Shown in pieces: positions 38,397-47,228 of a DNA stretch of 64,000 nt. Location: positions 4,140,128 through 4,204,127 of the forward strand of contig NZ_JPOJ01000001.1 in assembly GCF_000733855.1 (NCBI RefSeq). Reading direction: 5' to 3'. How positions within the stretch are numbered: the first letter of the stretch is position 1; each line of letters begins with the position of its first letter. The notes beneath the pieces were generated by a model, which saw only the letters and a program-made list of their open reading frames with translations, did no database searches and was not told where the DNA came from. Made by a program: the position numbers and the translations under genes. This DNA comes from Methylomicrobium agile (GTDB lineage Bacteria > Pseudomonadota > Gammaproteobacteria > Methylococcales > Methylomonadaceae).

Positions 38397-40000
38397 CCTA
38401 CACCCTACGCCCCCACCAAGCCCGCGCACAGAACGAGCTGATGCAATGGTTCTACCAGAACCCGACTGGCGATCCCATCGTAGACGCCTGCGTAGGCTCC
38501 GGCAAGTCGGTTCTGATTGCCGACTTCTGCAAGACAGTTTTAACCAACTGGCCAAGCCAGCGCATCATCATGATTGTCGCCAGCCGGGAACTTGTTCGCC
38601 AGAACTATGAGCGACTGCTCTCGATCTGGCCAGAGGCGCCGGTAGGCGTTCACTCGGCGGGCCTGCGCCGCAAGGACATATTCGAAAGCATCATCTTTGC
38701 ATCGATCGGTTCCGTGGGTAAGAAGGCGATGAAACTCGGCGTGTTCGATTTGGCGCTGATTGACGAGTGTCACAACATAAACCCGAAGGAAGTCGGCCTT
38801 TATCGTCAGTTCATCGGCGACATGCGGAAGCTGAACCCAATGTTCCGGGTGATCGGCTACACCGGGACGCCCTATCGCGGAAACGGCGTCTGGCTGCACA
38901 AAGGCGAAACCGCGCTGTTCTCCGGGATTGCTACCCGGATCAGCATGCGCGAAATGCTCGATAACGGCTATCTGGCCCCGCTGGTACTTGGAAAAACTGA
39001 GACCTTCATCGATGCGTCCGGCGTATCGCTGCAGAGCGGCGACTACAACATCAAACAGCTTGCCAAGGCTGCGGACCGGGCCGAAATCACGCGCGCCGCG
39101 GTGAGCGAAATTATCGCCATGGGTACCGCGCAAAACCGGAAGTCCTGGGCGGTCTACTGCGTCGACGCGAAGCATACCCAGCACGTTTACGAAGAGTTCG
39201 TGTCGCGCGGAATCAAGGCCGGGATGCTCACGGACAAGACCCCGGCCGGCGAGCGCGACAAGATCCTCGACGACATCAAGCACAAGCGTATTCAGGCAGT
39301 CGTCAACTGCATGATCCTCACTGTCGGCTGGGACCATCCTGAACTCGATTTAATCGCCCTGATGCGGACCACGAAAAGCCCGGTTCTGTATGTGCAGATT
39401 TGCGGCCGGGGCATGCGCACGCACCCAAGCAAGGACGATTGCCTTTGGATGGACTTCACCAACACCACGGCCATGATGGGGCCTGTCGACCAGGTAACCG
39501 GCCGCGACCCGGTTAAACCCAAAGGCGCGGCCGGCGCCCCGTTCAAAGTATGCCCGACCTGCGAAGAAGAGAATCCGGCCGGCGTCCGCTACTGCGTGAA
39601 GTGCGACTTTGAATTCCCTGAAAACTTCCCGGTTATCAATCCGACCGCTTCGGACGCTGAGATTTTGTCGCCGGCCGCGCCAGTAGAGAAGAAGCGCCAG
39701 GTAACCAAGATCATGTATTACCCACACCAGAAGCGTAACGGCGACGCGAACGAGATTTCCTTGCGCGTCGAGTACATCTGCGGGATGCAGGTAATCAAAG
39801 AGTGGGTTCCGATACAAAGCCCCTCGATGTATGCCCGTGCCAAGGCCGAGGTCTGGTGGAATGTGCGATCGGATTTACCAATCCCAAAGACCGTAGAAGA
39901 GGCCTTAGGAATTATCCAAACCACGCCATTTCGGGAGCCGCACAGCATTGCGCTAACCAAGAATGGCAAATATGATCAGGTGGCGAGTTATGAGTTTTAA
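38393..40000 (+). CDS. SF2 helicase (DEAD/DEAH type) with zinc ribbon
   Basis: This 535-residue helicase has motif I GSGKS at 35-39 and motif II DECH at 124-127. Motif III is the TGTPYRG segment at about 156-162, and motif VI is QICGRGMRTHP near 336-346. A zinc ribbon follows (CPTCEEENPAGVRYCVKCDF, near 386-405), then a C-terminal domain (about 440-535). It belongs to the RecQ/UvsW-like broad group and may remodel forks or branched DNA. It lies between the Cas4-like nuclease and a Cys-rich mini-gene, with RdgC next. Confidence 0.88.
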   Translation: MTYTLRPHQARAQNELMQWFYQNPTGDPIVDACVGSGKSVLIADFCKTVLTNWPSQRIIMIVASRELVRQNYERLLSIWPEAPVGVHSAGLRRKDIFESIIFASIGSVGKKAMKLGVFDLALIDECHNINPKEVGLYRQFIGDMRKLNPMFRVIGYTGTPYRGNGVWLHKGETALFSGIATRISMREMLDNGYLAPLVLGKTETFIDASGVSLQSGDYNIKQLAKAADRAEITRAAVSEIIAMGTAQNRKSWAVYCVDAKHTQHVYEEFVSRGIKAGMLTDKTPAGERDKILDDIKHKRIQAVVNCMILTVGWDHPELDLIALMRTTKSPVLYVQICGRGMRTHPSKDDCLWMDFTNTTAMMGPVDQVTGRDPVKPKGAAGAPFKVCPTCEEENPAGVRYCVKCDFEFPENFPVINPTASDAEILSPAAPVEKKRQVTKIMYYPHQKRNGDANEISLRVEYICGMQVIKEWVPIQSPSMYARAKAEVWWNVRSDLPIPKTVEEALGIIQTTPFREPHSIALTKNGKYDQVASYEF

Positions 40001-40214
40001 CCCTACCCCAACCCCACGAGAAAAAACCGCGATGATCGAAACCCTCATCGCGGCTCTCAACCTGATCGACGCGCTACCGGTCCACACGCCTTGCAGCAAA
40101 TGCCAGCATGGGGAAAATTCGTGCGGGAAATTTTGTGAATTATACGAACAAGATGTGCCAATAGATTACCAGCCGAAAGGCTGCCACAACTGGATTGAAA
40201 CAATCCCATTTTAG
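39990..40214 (+). CDS. Cys-rich mini-protein sharing the nuclease Cys/His module
   Basis: Start ATG 39990 overlaps the helicase stop by 11 bases; a later ATG at 40032 is possible. The 74-residue product contains CSKCQHGENSCGKFC, then LYEQDVPIDYQPKGCHNW. It matches the C-terminal module of the Cas4-like protein (C-x2-C-x-H ... C-x-LY-x2-D-(I/V)-P-x-D-(F/Y)-Q-x2-GC). It should bind a metal and may act with the nuclease or helicase. The family is unnamed to me. Confidence 0.68.
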   Translation: MSFNPTPTPREKTAMIETLIAALNLIDALPVHTPCSKCQHGENSCGKFCELYEQDVPIDYQPKGCHNWIETIPF

Positions 40215-40232
40215 TCACGAGAGAAACAAACC

Positions 40233-41141
40233 ATGTTCAAAAACGCAATCGCTTTCAGATTAAATTACATCCCTTTCCTGGATCCTATTAAGCACCCAGT
40301 TAGAGAAATCGGCGCGCATGAATCCCAAATGCTCGGATGGGAGCCCTACGAGTTTGGCACTGATAAAAAAATGACAATCGAGGTACGCGGCTTCATCTTC
40401 TTAAAGCTCAACATCCAAGATAAACTCATTCCGCCATCCGTTGTTGATCGCGAAGTTTCGAAACGTGTTAAGAAAATCGAAACCGAACAGGACAGAAAGG
40501 TAGGCAAAAAGGAAAAGACCAGTATCAAGGACGAAGTGATCTTCGAATTTCTGCCCAAAGCATTCGTGGTTGAAAGCTCGATCGAGGCCTTTATCGACAT
40601 CGAGAATAGGCTGCTTGTTGTCGACACATCCTCAGCCAGCAAGGCCGAGCTACTAGTGTCGTTCCTGCGGAAAACCTTAGGTTCGCTCGATTGTGTCCCG
40701 ATTGCCGTGCAATCACCAATTGCGTTCATCCTGACCAACTGGGTAGACGGATCCATGCAGATACCTGAAGCCCTGACTCTGACCGGCGATTACAGACTCT
40801 CTTCTCCGGAAGGCGAGAAAAAGGCCGGCATGAAAGGCTTCTCGGGCGATTTGGTCGACTTGGTTTCGCATCTGATCACCGAGGATAGCAATCAGATTAT
40901 CGAACTGTCTCTCCGGTACCAGGACGACCAGCGCGGCGAACTCGCTTTTAACTTCGATGAGAATTTCCGCTTCAAGGGAATAGAGCATGATCACTTCGAT
41001 GATGCTGTACACGAAACCGCCGAAGCCTCAAAGCTGGCCGACTGCCTGGTTACCGGGTCGCTCCTGTCCGAAGTGATCAGCTTCATGACCAAGGAAATGG
41101 GCGGCGAAGTTGAGCACAATGAAGTTATGGAGGCCGCTTGA
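40233..41141 (+). CDS. rdgC: Recombination-associated protein RdgC
   Basis: This 302-residue protein shows RdgC signatures: MFKNAIAFRLNYIPF at the start, then LGWEPY, IPPSVVDREVSKRVKKIE, GKKEKTSIKDEVIFEFLPKA and the LLVVDTSSASKAELLVSFLR segment. RdgC forms a ring around DNA and limits RecA access. In phages it is part of recombination modules. It lies after a Cys-rich mini-gene and before a small winged-helix gene whose TTG start overlaps its stop. Usual bacterial RdgC is about 300 residues, so this one is full length. Confidence 0.92.
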   Translation: MFKNAIAFRLNYIPFLDPIKHPVREIGAHESQMLGWEPYEFGTDKKMTIEVRGFIFLKLNIQDKLIPPSVVDREVSKRVKKIETEQDRKVGKKEKTSIKDEVIFEFLPKAFVVESSIEAFIDIENRLLVVDTSSASKAELLVSFLRKTLGSLDCVPIAVQSPIAFILTNWVDGSMQIPEALTLTGDYRLSSPEGEKKAGMKGFSGDLVDLVSHLITEDSNQIIELSLRYQDDQRGELAFNFDENFRFKGIEHDHFDDAVHETAEASKLADCLVTGSLLSEVISFMTKEMGGEVEHNEVMEAA

Positions 41142-41353
41142 GCGCATTAACACCGCCACAGCGCCGCGTACTGGACAACCTGGCGCGCGGAAAGCCGGCC
41201 GAATCAGGGATACGTGGGCGAAGCGCCCATGGCGGACTTACCTGGACGATTTCAGCATTGTATCGAAAAGGATTAATCGACGACGAAGGAATAACGGATA
41301 AGGGACGACAGGCAATTAAATTCGAGCAGGATAAATGGAAAGTAGACTCATAA
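41138..41353 (+). CDS. Small winged-helix protein, TTG start
   Basis: TTG 41138 overlaps the rdgC stop (TTGA), with GGAGG four bases before it. The 71-residue product is a winged helix by pattern: TPPQRRVLDNLARG, then GGLTWTISALYRKGLIDDEG and ITDKGRQAIKF. It probably binds DNA and regulates integration or excision genes that follow. The stop overlaps the excisionase-like start by 19 bases. Confidence 0.65.
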   Translation: MSALTPPQRRVLDNLARGKPAESGIRGRSAHGGLTWTISALYRKGLIDDEGITDKGRQAIKFEQDKWKVDS

Positions 41354-41667
41354 GGCAATCTCAGGCGTTCAAATATTTGAGCATGAGCGAGCCACACTTT
41401 AACGAACACGTCCGGCCGTATGTCACCGAAATACGGCAAGGCCGGGCAATTTTTTACGACAGACTTGACTTGGACGCCTGGGTAGATCAATTTAAAGTTG
41501 CGAACGGGAAGCCAGGAAGAAAACAACAGGAGAAACAAACATGGCAAAAGCAACACCCGGCCTCCGAAAAAGAGGCAATACCTGGCATATTGAGAAAACC
41601 ATCGCAGGAGTCCAGCTTTTCGAAAGCACTGGAGAAACGGAGCTTGAAGCGGCGGAATGCTACCTAG
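41335..41667 (+). CDS. Excisionase-like DNA-binding protein
   Basis: The 110-residue frame has an AlpA/Xis-type fold in its first 60 residues (SQAFKYLSMSEPHFNEHVRP, then AIFYDRLDLDAWVDQF), as in small winged-helix excisionases. The second part overlaps the integrase start (41541) by 127 bases, so the C-terminal tail is probably an extension read in another frame. Excisionase directly before integrase is usual in temperate phages. It should direct excision from tRNA-Lys. Confidence 0.7.
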   Translation: MESRLIRQSQAFKYLSMSEPHFNEHVRPYVTEIRQGRAIFYDRLDLDAWVDQFKVANGKPGRKQQEKQTWQKQHPASEKEAIPGILRKPSQESSFSKALEKRSLKRRNAT

Positions 41668-42602
41668 AAATGCGTATCCGCGAAATCCGGTCCGTAGCGG
41701 TTTACGGCGAGCGAATCGATCGAACATTCGAAGAAGCGGCCGCCCGCTACATCGAGGACTGCGATCACAAACGTTCCCTCGATAGGGATATTACCACGTT
41801 GAAACTGGTCATGCCACATATTGGCGGCATGCCGCTCCGGAAAATTCATTTTGGATCGCTAAAACAGTATATCAAGGATAGGAAATCGGATGGCATCGCC
41901 GCCGGAACGCTGAATCGAGACATGGCCATAGTCCGGCGCGTCTTGAATCTGGCTGCAGAATTGTGGCGTGATGAGCAGGGCCGGCCGTGGCTGGATACCG
42001 CTCCGCTCTTTCCGCCAATTTCTGGATCCAAACGCAAGCCGCGCCCGATTTCGGTAGCCGAACAGGATAAGCTGCTGAAAAACATGCCGGCGTACCTGGC
42101 CGACATGGCGCTGTTTGCGCTGCATACCGGGCTTCGGGATCAGGAAATTTGCGGGATGCGCTGGGAACATGAAGCGAGCGTCAACGGACTGGCCACGACT
42201 GTCTTCCTCATTACGGAAGAGCGCGCTAAAAATGCCCATGAGCGGATTGTGCCGCTCAACGCCGTGGCCCGCTCAATCGCGGACAAATACCGCGGGCAAT
42301 GCGAGTACGTGTTCCATCGCAACGGTAAGCGCCTGAGTCGAATGAATAACCGTGCATGGCGAAAGGCCAGAAAGGCGGCCGGCTTGATCGATGTGCGTGT
42401 TCACGATTTGCGCCACACGTTTGGAAGGCGCCTGCGAGCGGCCGGCGTCGACCTGGAAGATCGTCAGGATTTGCTCGGGCATCACAACGGCAACATCACG
42501 ACGCATTACAGCAAAGTAGAAATTGCGCGGCTGATCGAGTGCGTCGAGCTGCTTTGCGAAGGTCGCCAACGTCCTGAACTGACGCTGTTAAAGCGAGCTT
42601 GA
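41541..42602 (+). CDS. int: Tyrosine-type site-specific integrase
   Basis: This 353-residue recombinase has an N-terminal arm-binding part (about 1-55), a core-binding SAM-like domain (about 60-150) and a catalytic domain. The active-site residues are R199 (HTGLRDQE), K230, H288-x2-R291 (HDLRHTF), H314 (LLGHHNG) and nucleophile Y323 (THYSK). It lies directly before the tRNA-Lys 3' end, so it most probably integrates the phage there. Length and motif set are complete. It is the last gene of the prophage and is followed by a terminator. Confidence 0.94.
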   Translation: MAKATPGLRKRGNTWHIEKTIAGVQLFESTGETELEAAECYLEMRIREIRSVAVYGERIDRTFEEAAARYIEDCDHKRSLDRDITTLKLVMPHIGGMPLRKIHFGSLKQYIKDRKSDGIAAGTLNRDMAIVRRVLNLAAELWRDEQGRPWLDTAPLFPPISGSKRKPRPISVAEQDKLLKNMPAYLADMALFALHTGLRDQEICGMRWEHEASVNGLATTVFLITEERAKNAHERIVPLNAVARSIADKYRGQCEYVFHRNGKRLSRMNNRAWRKARKAAGLIDVRVHDLRHTFGRRLRAAGVDLEDRQDLLGHHNGNITTHYSKVEIARLIECVELLCEGRQRPELTLLKRA

Positions 42603-42655
42603 GAATCAGGAAAAACCGGCAAAATTCCGGCAGTCAGAAATGACAGGCATAAAAA

Positions 42656-42690
42656 AAGGGCCGTCCGTCAAAACTAAGCCCTTGTTTTAT
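42656..42690 (+). terminator. Terminator after the integrase gene
   Basis: AAGGGC and GCCCTT form a stem over a 16-base loop, followed by GTTTTAT. The leading run of A makes it also usable for leftward transcripts passing the tRNA. Confidence 0.6.
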
Positions 42691-42701
42691 ATAAATTAAG
42701 T

Positions 42702-42777
42702 TGGTGGGTCGTATTGGATTCGAACCAATGACAACCGCATTAAAAGTGCGATGCTCTACCGACTGAGCTAACGACCC
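42702..42777 (-). tRNA. tRNA-Lys(UUU), likely attB/attR site
   Basis: The minus strand folds as tRNA: acceptor GGGTCGT/ACGACCC, anticodon loop CTTTTAA (anticodon UUU), T-loop TTCGAAT and encoded CCA. The 3' end faces the integrase gene 99 bases away, the usual arrangement for tRNA-integrated phages. The attachment core probably lies in the 3' half (42702 to about 42745). Confidence 0.95.
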
Positions 42778-42893
42778 AACAAAGATTTCAAATTCTATAA
42801 CTATTTTCACCTCTTTGCAAATCTTTTTTATTTCTATTGAAATACAATAATGCTCCGAGGCACGTTATCTTAACATTATATTGATAACTGAGC

Positions 42894-44024
42894 TTAAATG
42901 GAAGCCCCATAATTCATCATGAGACAAGATGATGCCTCGGTATAGTCGAGACCCAAGGATTGAGCTACGGCCGCATTTGTTAAGTAGCCTTGACAAGTCG
43001 CCAGACCCGATTGCAACGGATGATCGTGGCGAAGCGCGTCGAGTCCTTCGTTCGCGAGACGCAACACGTAAGGCAAAGTAGCATTGTTCAGCGCCAGGGT
43101 ACTGGTGCGCGGGACGGCACCGGGCATATTGGCGACACAATAATGAACAATGCCGTCGACTTCATAAGTCGGGTCGCTGTGAGTAGTCGGACGCGCGGTT
43201 TCGACGCAGCCTCCCTGGTCGATCGAAACATCGACGATCACCGCGCCTTTGCGCATTTTTTTTAACATATCGGCCCGAATCAGCCGCGGGGCTTTCGCAC
43301 CCGGTATCAATACTGCGCCGATCACCAAGTCAGCCTCGTAAACCGCTTCTTCGATCGTATAGTTATTGCTGATACGGGTCTGCAATGGGCCGCGATAGAG
43401 ATCGTCCAATGCTCTCAGTCTTTCGTAATTGACATCGAGTACGGTGGTGATGGCTCCGAAACCCACCGCGACACGGGCCGCGTTGGAACCGGCGATACCG
43501 GCGCCGAGGATCACGACGTTAGCCGGCGGAACGCCCGGAATACCCGACATCAGGATACCGCGGCCGCCGTGATTTTTTTGCAGATAGGTCGCCCCCGCCT
43601 GGGCCGCCATGCGGCCCGCCACTTCGCTCATCGGCATCAACAAAGGCAGCCTGCCGTCCGGCGTTTGCACCGTTTCGTAAGCAATGCTGGTGATGCCGCT
43701 TTGCAGAAGCGTCTCAGTCAGGACTTTGCTGGAGGCTAAATGAAGGTAGGTGAAAAGAATCATGCCCGGCTTCAAATAGCGGTATTCTTCCTCGATCGGC
43801 TCCTTGACTTTGACGACCAGCTCCGCTTTCCAGGCTTCTTCCGCATCCATCACAATTTCCGCCCCGACGGACAGATATTCAGTATCGGTAAACGAGCTGC
43901 CGATCCCGGCTCCGCTTTGAACCTTGACCTGATGGCCTTGGTGGACCAAGGCGTTAACCGAGCCGGGCGTCAAACCCACTCTGTATTCGTTGTCTTTAAT
44001 CTCTTTAGGTAATCCGATCAGCAT
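42894..44024 (-). CDS. ald: Alanine dehydrogenase
   Basis: This 376-residue enzyme converts L-alanine, water and NAD to pyruvate, ammonia and NADH. It begins with MLIGLPKEIKDNEYRVGLTP, contains the YLHLASSKVLTE element, and has the NAD-binding VVILGAGIAGSNAARVAVGFGA near 170-190. The YEVDGIVHYCVANMPGAVPR segment is the substrate-side signature. Length matches the family. It is read toward the tRNA and prophage from a long intergenic region shared with the multicopper oxidase gene. It may link nitrogen assimilation to pyruvate. Confidence 0.94.
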   Translation of the reverse strand: MLIGLPKEIKDNEYRVGLTPGSVNALVHQGHQVKVQSGAGIGSSFTDTEYLSVGAEIVMDAEEAWKAELVVKVKEPIEEEYRYLKPGMILFTYLHLASSKVLTETLLQSGITSIAYETVQTPDGRLPLLMPMSEVAGRMAAQAGATYLQKNHGGRGILMSGIPGVPPANVVILGAGIAGSNAARVAVGFGAITTVLDVNYERLRALDDLYRGPLQTRISNNYTIEEAVYEADLVIGAVLIPGAKAPRLIRADMLKKMRKGAVIVDVSIDQGGCVETARPTTHSDPTYEVDGIVHYCVANMPGAVPRTSTLALNNATLPYVLRLANEGLDALRHDHPLQSGLATCQGYLTNAAVAQSLGLDYTEASSCLMMNYGASI

Positions 44025-44283
44025 ATTTGAAATGGGTGACGAATGGGGTTTTAAAAAATAGCATTTTTATGCAGGGTGAACAATAGAAGCCTCCAGAACG
44101 TACCACAAAAGAATTTATTAGGCATGAGCCGTTGAATAAACCTTCCTCACTCATCCATAATGGCGCAAGTCGTCCGGCATAGATTTTATGCTTGAATATT
44201 ACCAATTCCTAATATAAACTCGATATTATCCCCCGACCTTGATTGGGGCCTTAATATAATAAAGCAAATCCTGAGGAGGAATT
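44025..44283. promoter_or_regulatory. Divergent intergenic region between ald and the oxidase gene
   Basis: No gene is seen. It should hold the promoters of both divergent genes. A GAGGAGG site precedes the oxidase ATG. CCCC-GACCTTGATT-GGGG near 44230-44248 is a short dyad; I do not see a canonical CueR box. Confidence 0.45.
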
Positions 44284-46101
44284 ATGCCGAAGAGCACTCA
44301 TTACAGCCGCCGTCGTTTCTTGACGCACTCGAGCCTGGGCCTGCTGGCCTTTGCCGGCATGCCGCGGATGCTTCGCGCGATGGAAGTCATGCAGGCCATG
44401 CCGAAAATTCCACCGCTCAAGGCTTCGGCAAATTTCAAGCCGGACGTCGAATTCGAACTTTACTGCCGTTCCGCTTCGTTGCCGATTCTGCCGGGCAAAT
44501 CCACCTTGGTTCAGCAATATACCGGCAATTTGATCAAAGGCCCCGAAGGAACGCTGGTCGGCATTCCGAACTCCTATCTGGGCCCCCTCGTTCATCTGCA
44601 GAAAGGCCAGAAGGTCCGGATCCATCTGCACAATAAATTGGCCGAACCGACCATCACGCACTGGCACGGCCTGCATGTGCCGGCCGAAATGGACGGCCAT
44701 CCGCGTTACACGATCGATCCCGGCGAAACGTTCGTTTACGAATTCGAAGTGCTGAATCGGGCCTCCATGAACATCTACCATCCGCACCCGCATGAAATCA
44801 CCGCCAAACAGGTCTATCACGGGCTGGCCGGGGCGCTGTTCGTGCATGACGGGGAAGAAGCCGCGCTGGAACTGCCGTCCGGCGAATACGAAATTCCGCT
44901 CGTGATCCAGGATCGTCGCTTCGACGACCGGAATCAACTGCTCTATGCCAGCGGGATGCATGGGATGCACGACCGGATGATGGGTTACTACGGCGACCGG
45001 ATTCTGGTCAACGGCTTACCCGACTATACGGTCGACGTGGACAGCCGCGCGTATCGCCTGCGGTTTTTGAACGGATCGACCGCGCGGATTTACAAACTCG
45101 GCTGGGACGACGGTACGCCGCTGACCGTTCTCGGCGTCGACGGAGGACTGCTGGAAACGCCGGAGAGCAAGCCTTACGTAATGCTGGCGCCCGGCGAACG
45201 CCTGGATGTCTGGGCCGATTTCAGCGGGCGTCCGGTCGGCTCGCAGTTGGTGATGCGCAGCCTGTCTTTTTCCGGGGTATTGCCGAAAATGATGGAGCGG
45301 ATGCAGAGCCGGATGGGCGGCGATGGCGGCCATCAAATGGGCATGATGGGCGGGATGATGCACGAATCGGCCCTGCCCGTCGGCAGTAATTACCCGATCT
45401 TTACCGTGCGGATCAAACGTAAGGTCAGCGAGAGTCCGGCACTGCCCAAACAATTATCGAAAATCAACCGCTACCGCCTAGACGATACCGCAAACGCCAA
45501 TAAGCCGGTGCCGATCGCCATTTCGGAAGGACATATGGCAATGCTGCTGAATGGCCGTCCTTATGCATTCGACGACGTACAGCCGAATGAGAGGATCCCG
45601 CTGAACACGGTGCAACTGATGGAAATCTTTCATGCGCATGGAGAGGGCGGCGGGCACGGCAACTCGCAGGAAAAGGGAGACATGCAGCACGGCGGCATGG
45701 GCATGATGGGTGGTATGAACATGCATGGCGGAAACGAGGAAGGCGGTATGATGGGTATGGGACATCGCGGGGGAATGGGCCGAATGGGAGGCATGCATGG
45801 TGGCGGCCAGGGCGGAATGATGGGCATGGGGATGATGATGAGCATGGCCCATCCGATCCATCTGCACGGGCAGTCGTTCCAGATCGTCAGCCGGAGCCTC
45901 GCCGCGGGCAGCGAAGATGACTATGAAACCGTGCGTCACGGCTTCATCGAAAGCGGCTGGAAAGATACCGTGTTGGTGATGCCGGGAGAGACGGTCCGGA
46001 TTATCAAGCCGTTTCAGGATTTCAAGGGCTTGTTCATGTACCACTGCCACAATCTCGAACACGAAGATATGGGCATGATGCGCGATTTTCTGGTCGAATA
46101 A
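44284..46101 (+). CDS. Periplasmic multicopper oxidase, Met-rich
   Basis: The 605-residue protein has a twin-arginine signal (RRRFLTHSSLGLLAF, residues 9-23). Copper ligands are HWHGLH (126-131), YHPHPH (165-170), HPIHLHG (near 514-520) and HCHNLEHEDMGM with the type-1 site (587-598). A Met-rich and His-rich insert at about 450-510 (repeats of GGMMGM and MHGG) is like those in CueO/CopA that bind cuprous copper. It probably oxidises Cu(I) and protects the periplasm; a related ferroxidase or laccase activity is possible. No copper-transport gene adjoins it. Confidence 0.9.
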   Translation: MPKSTHYSRRRFLTHSSLGLLAFAGMPRMLRAMEVMQAMPKIPPLKASANFKPDVEFELYCRSASLPILPGKSTLVQQYTGNLIKGPEGTLVGIPNSYLGPLVHLQKGQKVRIHLHNKLAEPTITHWHGLHVPAEMDGHPRYTIDPGETFVYEFEVLNRASMNIYHPHPHEITAKQVYHGLAGALFVHDGEEAALELPSGEYEIPLVIQDRRFDDRNQLLYASGMHGMHDRMMGYYGDRILVNGLPDYTVDVDSRAYRLRFLNGSTARIYKLGWDDGTPLTVLGVDGGLLETPESKPYVMLAPGERLDVWADFSGRPVGSQLVMRSLSFSGVLPKMMERMQSRMGGDGGHQMGMMGGMMHESALPVGSNYPIFTVRIKRKVSESPALPKQLSKINRYRLDDTANANKPVPIAISEGHMAMLLNGRPYAFDDVQPNERIPLNTVQLMEIFHAHGEGGGHGNSQEKGDMQHGGMGMMGGMNMHGGNEEGGMMGMGHRGGMGRMGGMHGGGQGGMMGMGMMMSMAHPIHLHGQSFQIVSRSLAAGSEDDYETVRHGFIESGWKDTVLVMPGETVRIIKPFQDFKGLFMYHCHNLEHEDMGMMRDFLVE

Positions 46102-46108
46102 GCCGATT

Positions 46109-46144
46109 GCCGTCCGAGCCGCGATTTCATACGGCCCGGACGGC
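46109..46144. terminator. Hairpin between oxidase and DUF486 gene
   Basis: Perfect 8-bp arms GCCGTCCG and CGGACGGC over a 20-base spacer, between two convergent genes. No T-run follows, so it may terminate with help or be a transcript-protecting stem. Confidence 0.5.
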
Positions 46145-46196
46145 ATCTCAAATTATCCAGATTTCTATATTCCCCACACGATGCACGCATCGGCTT

Positions 46197-46550
46197 TCAA
46201 GGCGTATTTCCCCGGAACATGAAATATACCGCGCCGACCAAGCACAGCCCGGCCCATAGATAATCCAGTTTGAGCGGCTCTTTCATATAAAGCAGCGAAA
46301 AGGGCACAAAAATGGACAAGGTCACGACTTCCTGAATGATTTTCAACTGGCCCACCGAGAGCCGTGTATACCCGATCCGGTTCGCAGGAACCTGCAACAA
46401 GTATTCGAACAGCGCAACGCCCCAACTGAGCAGCGCCGCGACGATCCAGGGTTTGTTGCCGAGATGCTTCAAGTGCGCATACCAGGCGAAGGTCATGAAA
46501 ACATTGCTGCACAGGAGCAGGCCGACGGTGGCTACAAGAGGGAACGACAT
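46197..46550 (-). CDS. DMT-family (DUF486) inner-membrane protein
   Basis: This 117-residue protein has four predicted membrane segments (about 5-24, 34-52, 67-88 and 95-112) and the DUF486 pattern: NVFMTFAWYAHLKHL, LLSWGVALFEYLLQVPANRI and the LKIIQEVVTLSIFVPFSLLY helix. The family resembles half of a drug/metabolite transporter and may work as a dimer. Substrate unknown. It is convergent with the oxidase gene and divergent from the peptidyl-prolyl isomerase gene. Confidence 0.86.
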   Translation of the reverse strand: MSFPLVATVGLLLCSNVFMTFAWYAHLKHLGNKPWIVAALLSWGVALFEYLLQVPANRIGYTRLSVGQLKIIQEVVTLSIFVPFSLLYMKEPLKLDYLWAGLCLVGAVYFMFRGNTP

Positions 46551-46727
46551 GGGAGAAAAATGACGAGATTAAAAATCAGTCTATTTTACCAGAAGCGGCA
46601 AAAGGCAAAATAACCGCCCGAAGAGCGCCAGGGTGGGACAAATTGCCGCAGGAGAAGCCCTACCGCGACCAATCGGACCTTTTTTTGTTACACTATTGCT
46701 TTCGATAATAATTAATAAGGAGATACC

Positions 46728-47207
46728 GTGGGTAAACTTCAAACTCAAATCATTTCACTCGTGACATTGGTGCTTGTGGGTTTAACGATTGTATCCTTGG
46801 CAAATGCAACGGATCCGGAAGAGAAGAAAGCGGAAAGCGTCGCTTTTCTGACTCAGAACGGTAAAAAGCCCAATATCATAACCACCCAAAGTGGTTTACA
46901 GTATGAAGTTTTAAAAAAGGGCACCGGCACGGTTTCGCCTTCCGCCACCGATAACGTAACCGTACATTACAAGGGCACCACCATCGACGGCAAAGAGTTT
47001 GACAGTTCCTACAGCCGCGGCGAGCCGATCACCTTTCCTTTGAACGGCGTGATCGCAGGCTGGACCGAAGGCGTCCAATTGATGAAAGAAGGCGACAAAT
47101 TCCGCCTTTATATCCCCTCCGAATTGGCTTACGGCGAACGCGGCGCCGGCCCGATCGGTCCGAACGAAGCGCTGATCTTCGACGTCGAGCTGATCAAAAT
47201 CCAATAA
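46728..47207 (+). CDS. FKBP-type peptidyl-prolyl cis-trans isomerase
   Basis: The 159-residue protein starts at GTG 46728, with AAGGAG just upstream. A signal-like hydrophobic N-terminus (about 8-27) suggests export or a membrane anchor. The FKBP domain fills residues about 55-158, with SGLQYEVLKKGTG, VTVHYKGTTIDGKEFDSSY, GVIAGWTEGVQLMKEGDK and LAYGERGAGPIGPNEALIFD, the active-site strands and loop. It should catalyse proline isomerisation in the periplasm and assist folding. A 10-bp hairpin follows the stop. Confidence 0.92.
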   Translation: MGKLQTQIISLVTLVLVGLTIVSLANATDPEEKKAESVAFLTQNGKKPNIITTQSGLQYEVLKKGTGTVSPSATDNVTVHYKGTTIDGKEFDSSYSRGEPITFPLNGVIAGWTEGVQLMKEGDKFRLYIPSELAYGERGAGPIGPNEALIFDVELIKIQ

Positions 47208-47228
47208 TTCCTTAAGCAGAATAGACTC

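Larger units (their letters stand above)
1..42701. mobile_element. Podovirus-like prophage, right (integrase-proximal) part
   Basis: A continuous run of phage genes covers virion assembly, lysis, replication, recombination, lysogeny control and integration, and stops at a tRNA-Lys gene. Packaging and virion genes run leftward from about 23 kb and continue off the left edge, so the second attachment site is not visible. Portal, capsid, connector and short-tail-type proteins favour a podovirus-like particle. The key genes are open and full length (terminase, portal, capsid, integrase, repressor), so the prophage looks intact apart from a possible frameshift in the methyltransferase. The tail type is inferred from protein families. 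Confidence 0.93.

Noticed and set aside
41335-41667. Long excisionase C-terminus as a real domain
   Set aside because: The last 40 residues overlap the integrase frame and look like shadow sequence; only the first 60-65 residues are trusted.
44230-44248. CueR-type copper operator before the oxidase
   Set aside because: The dyad CCCC/GGGG does not match the CueR consensus, and no CueR or copper ATPase gene is near.
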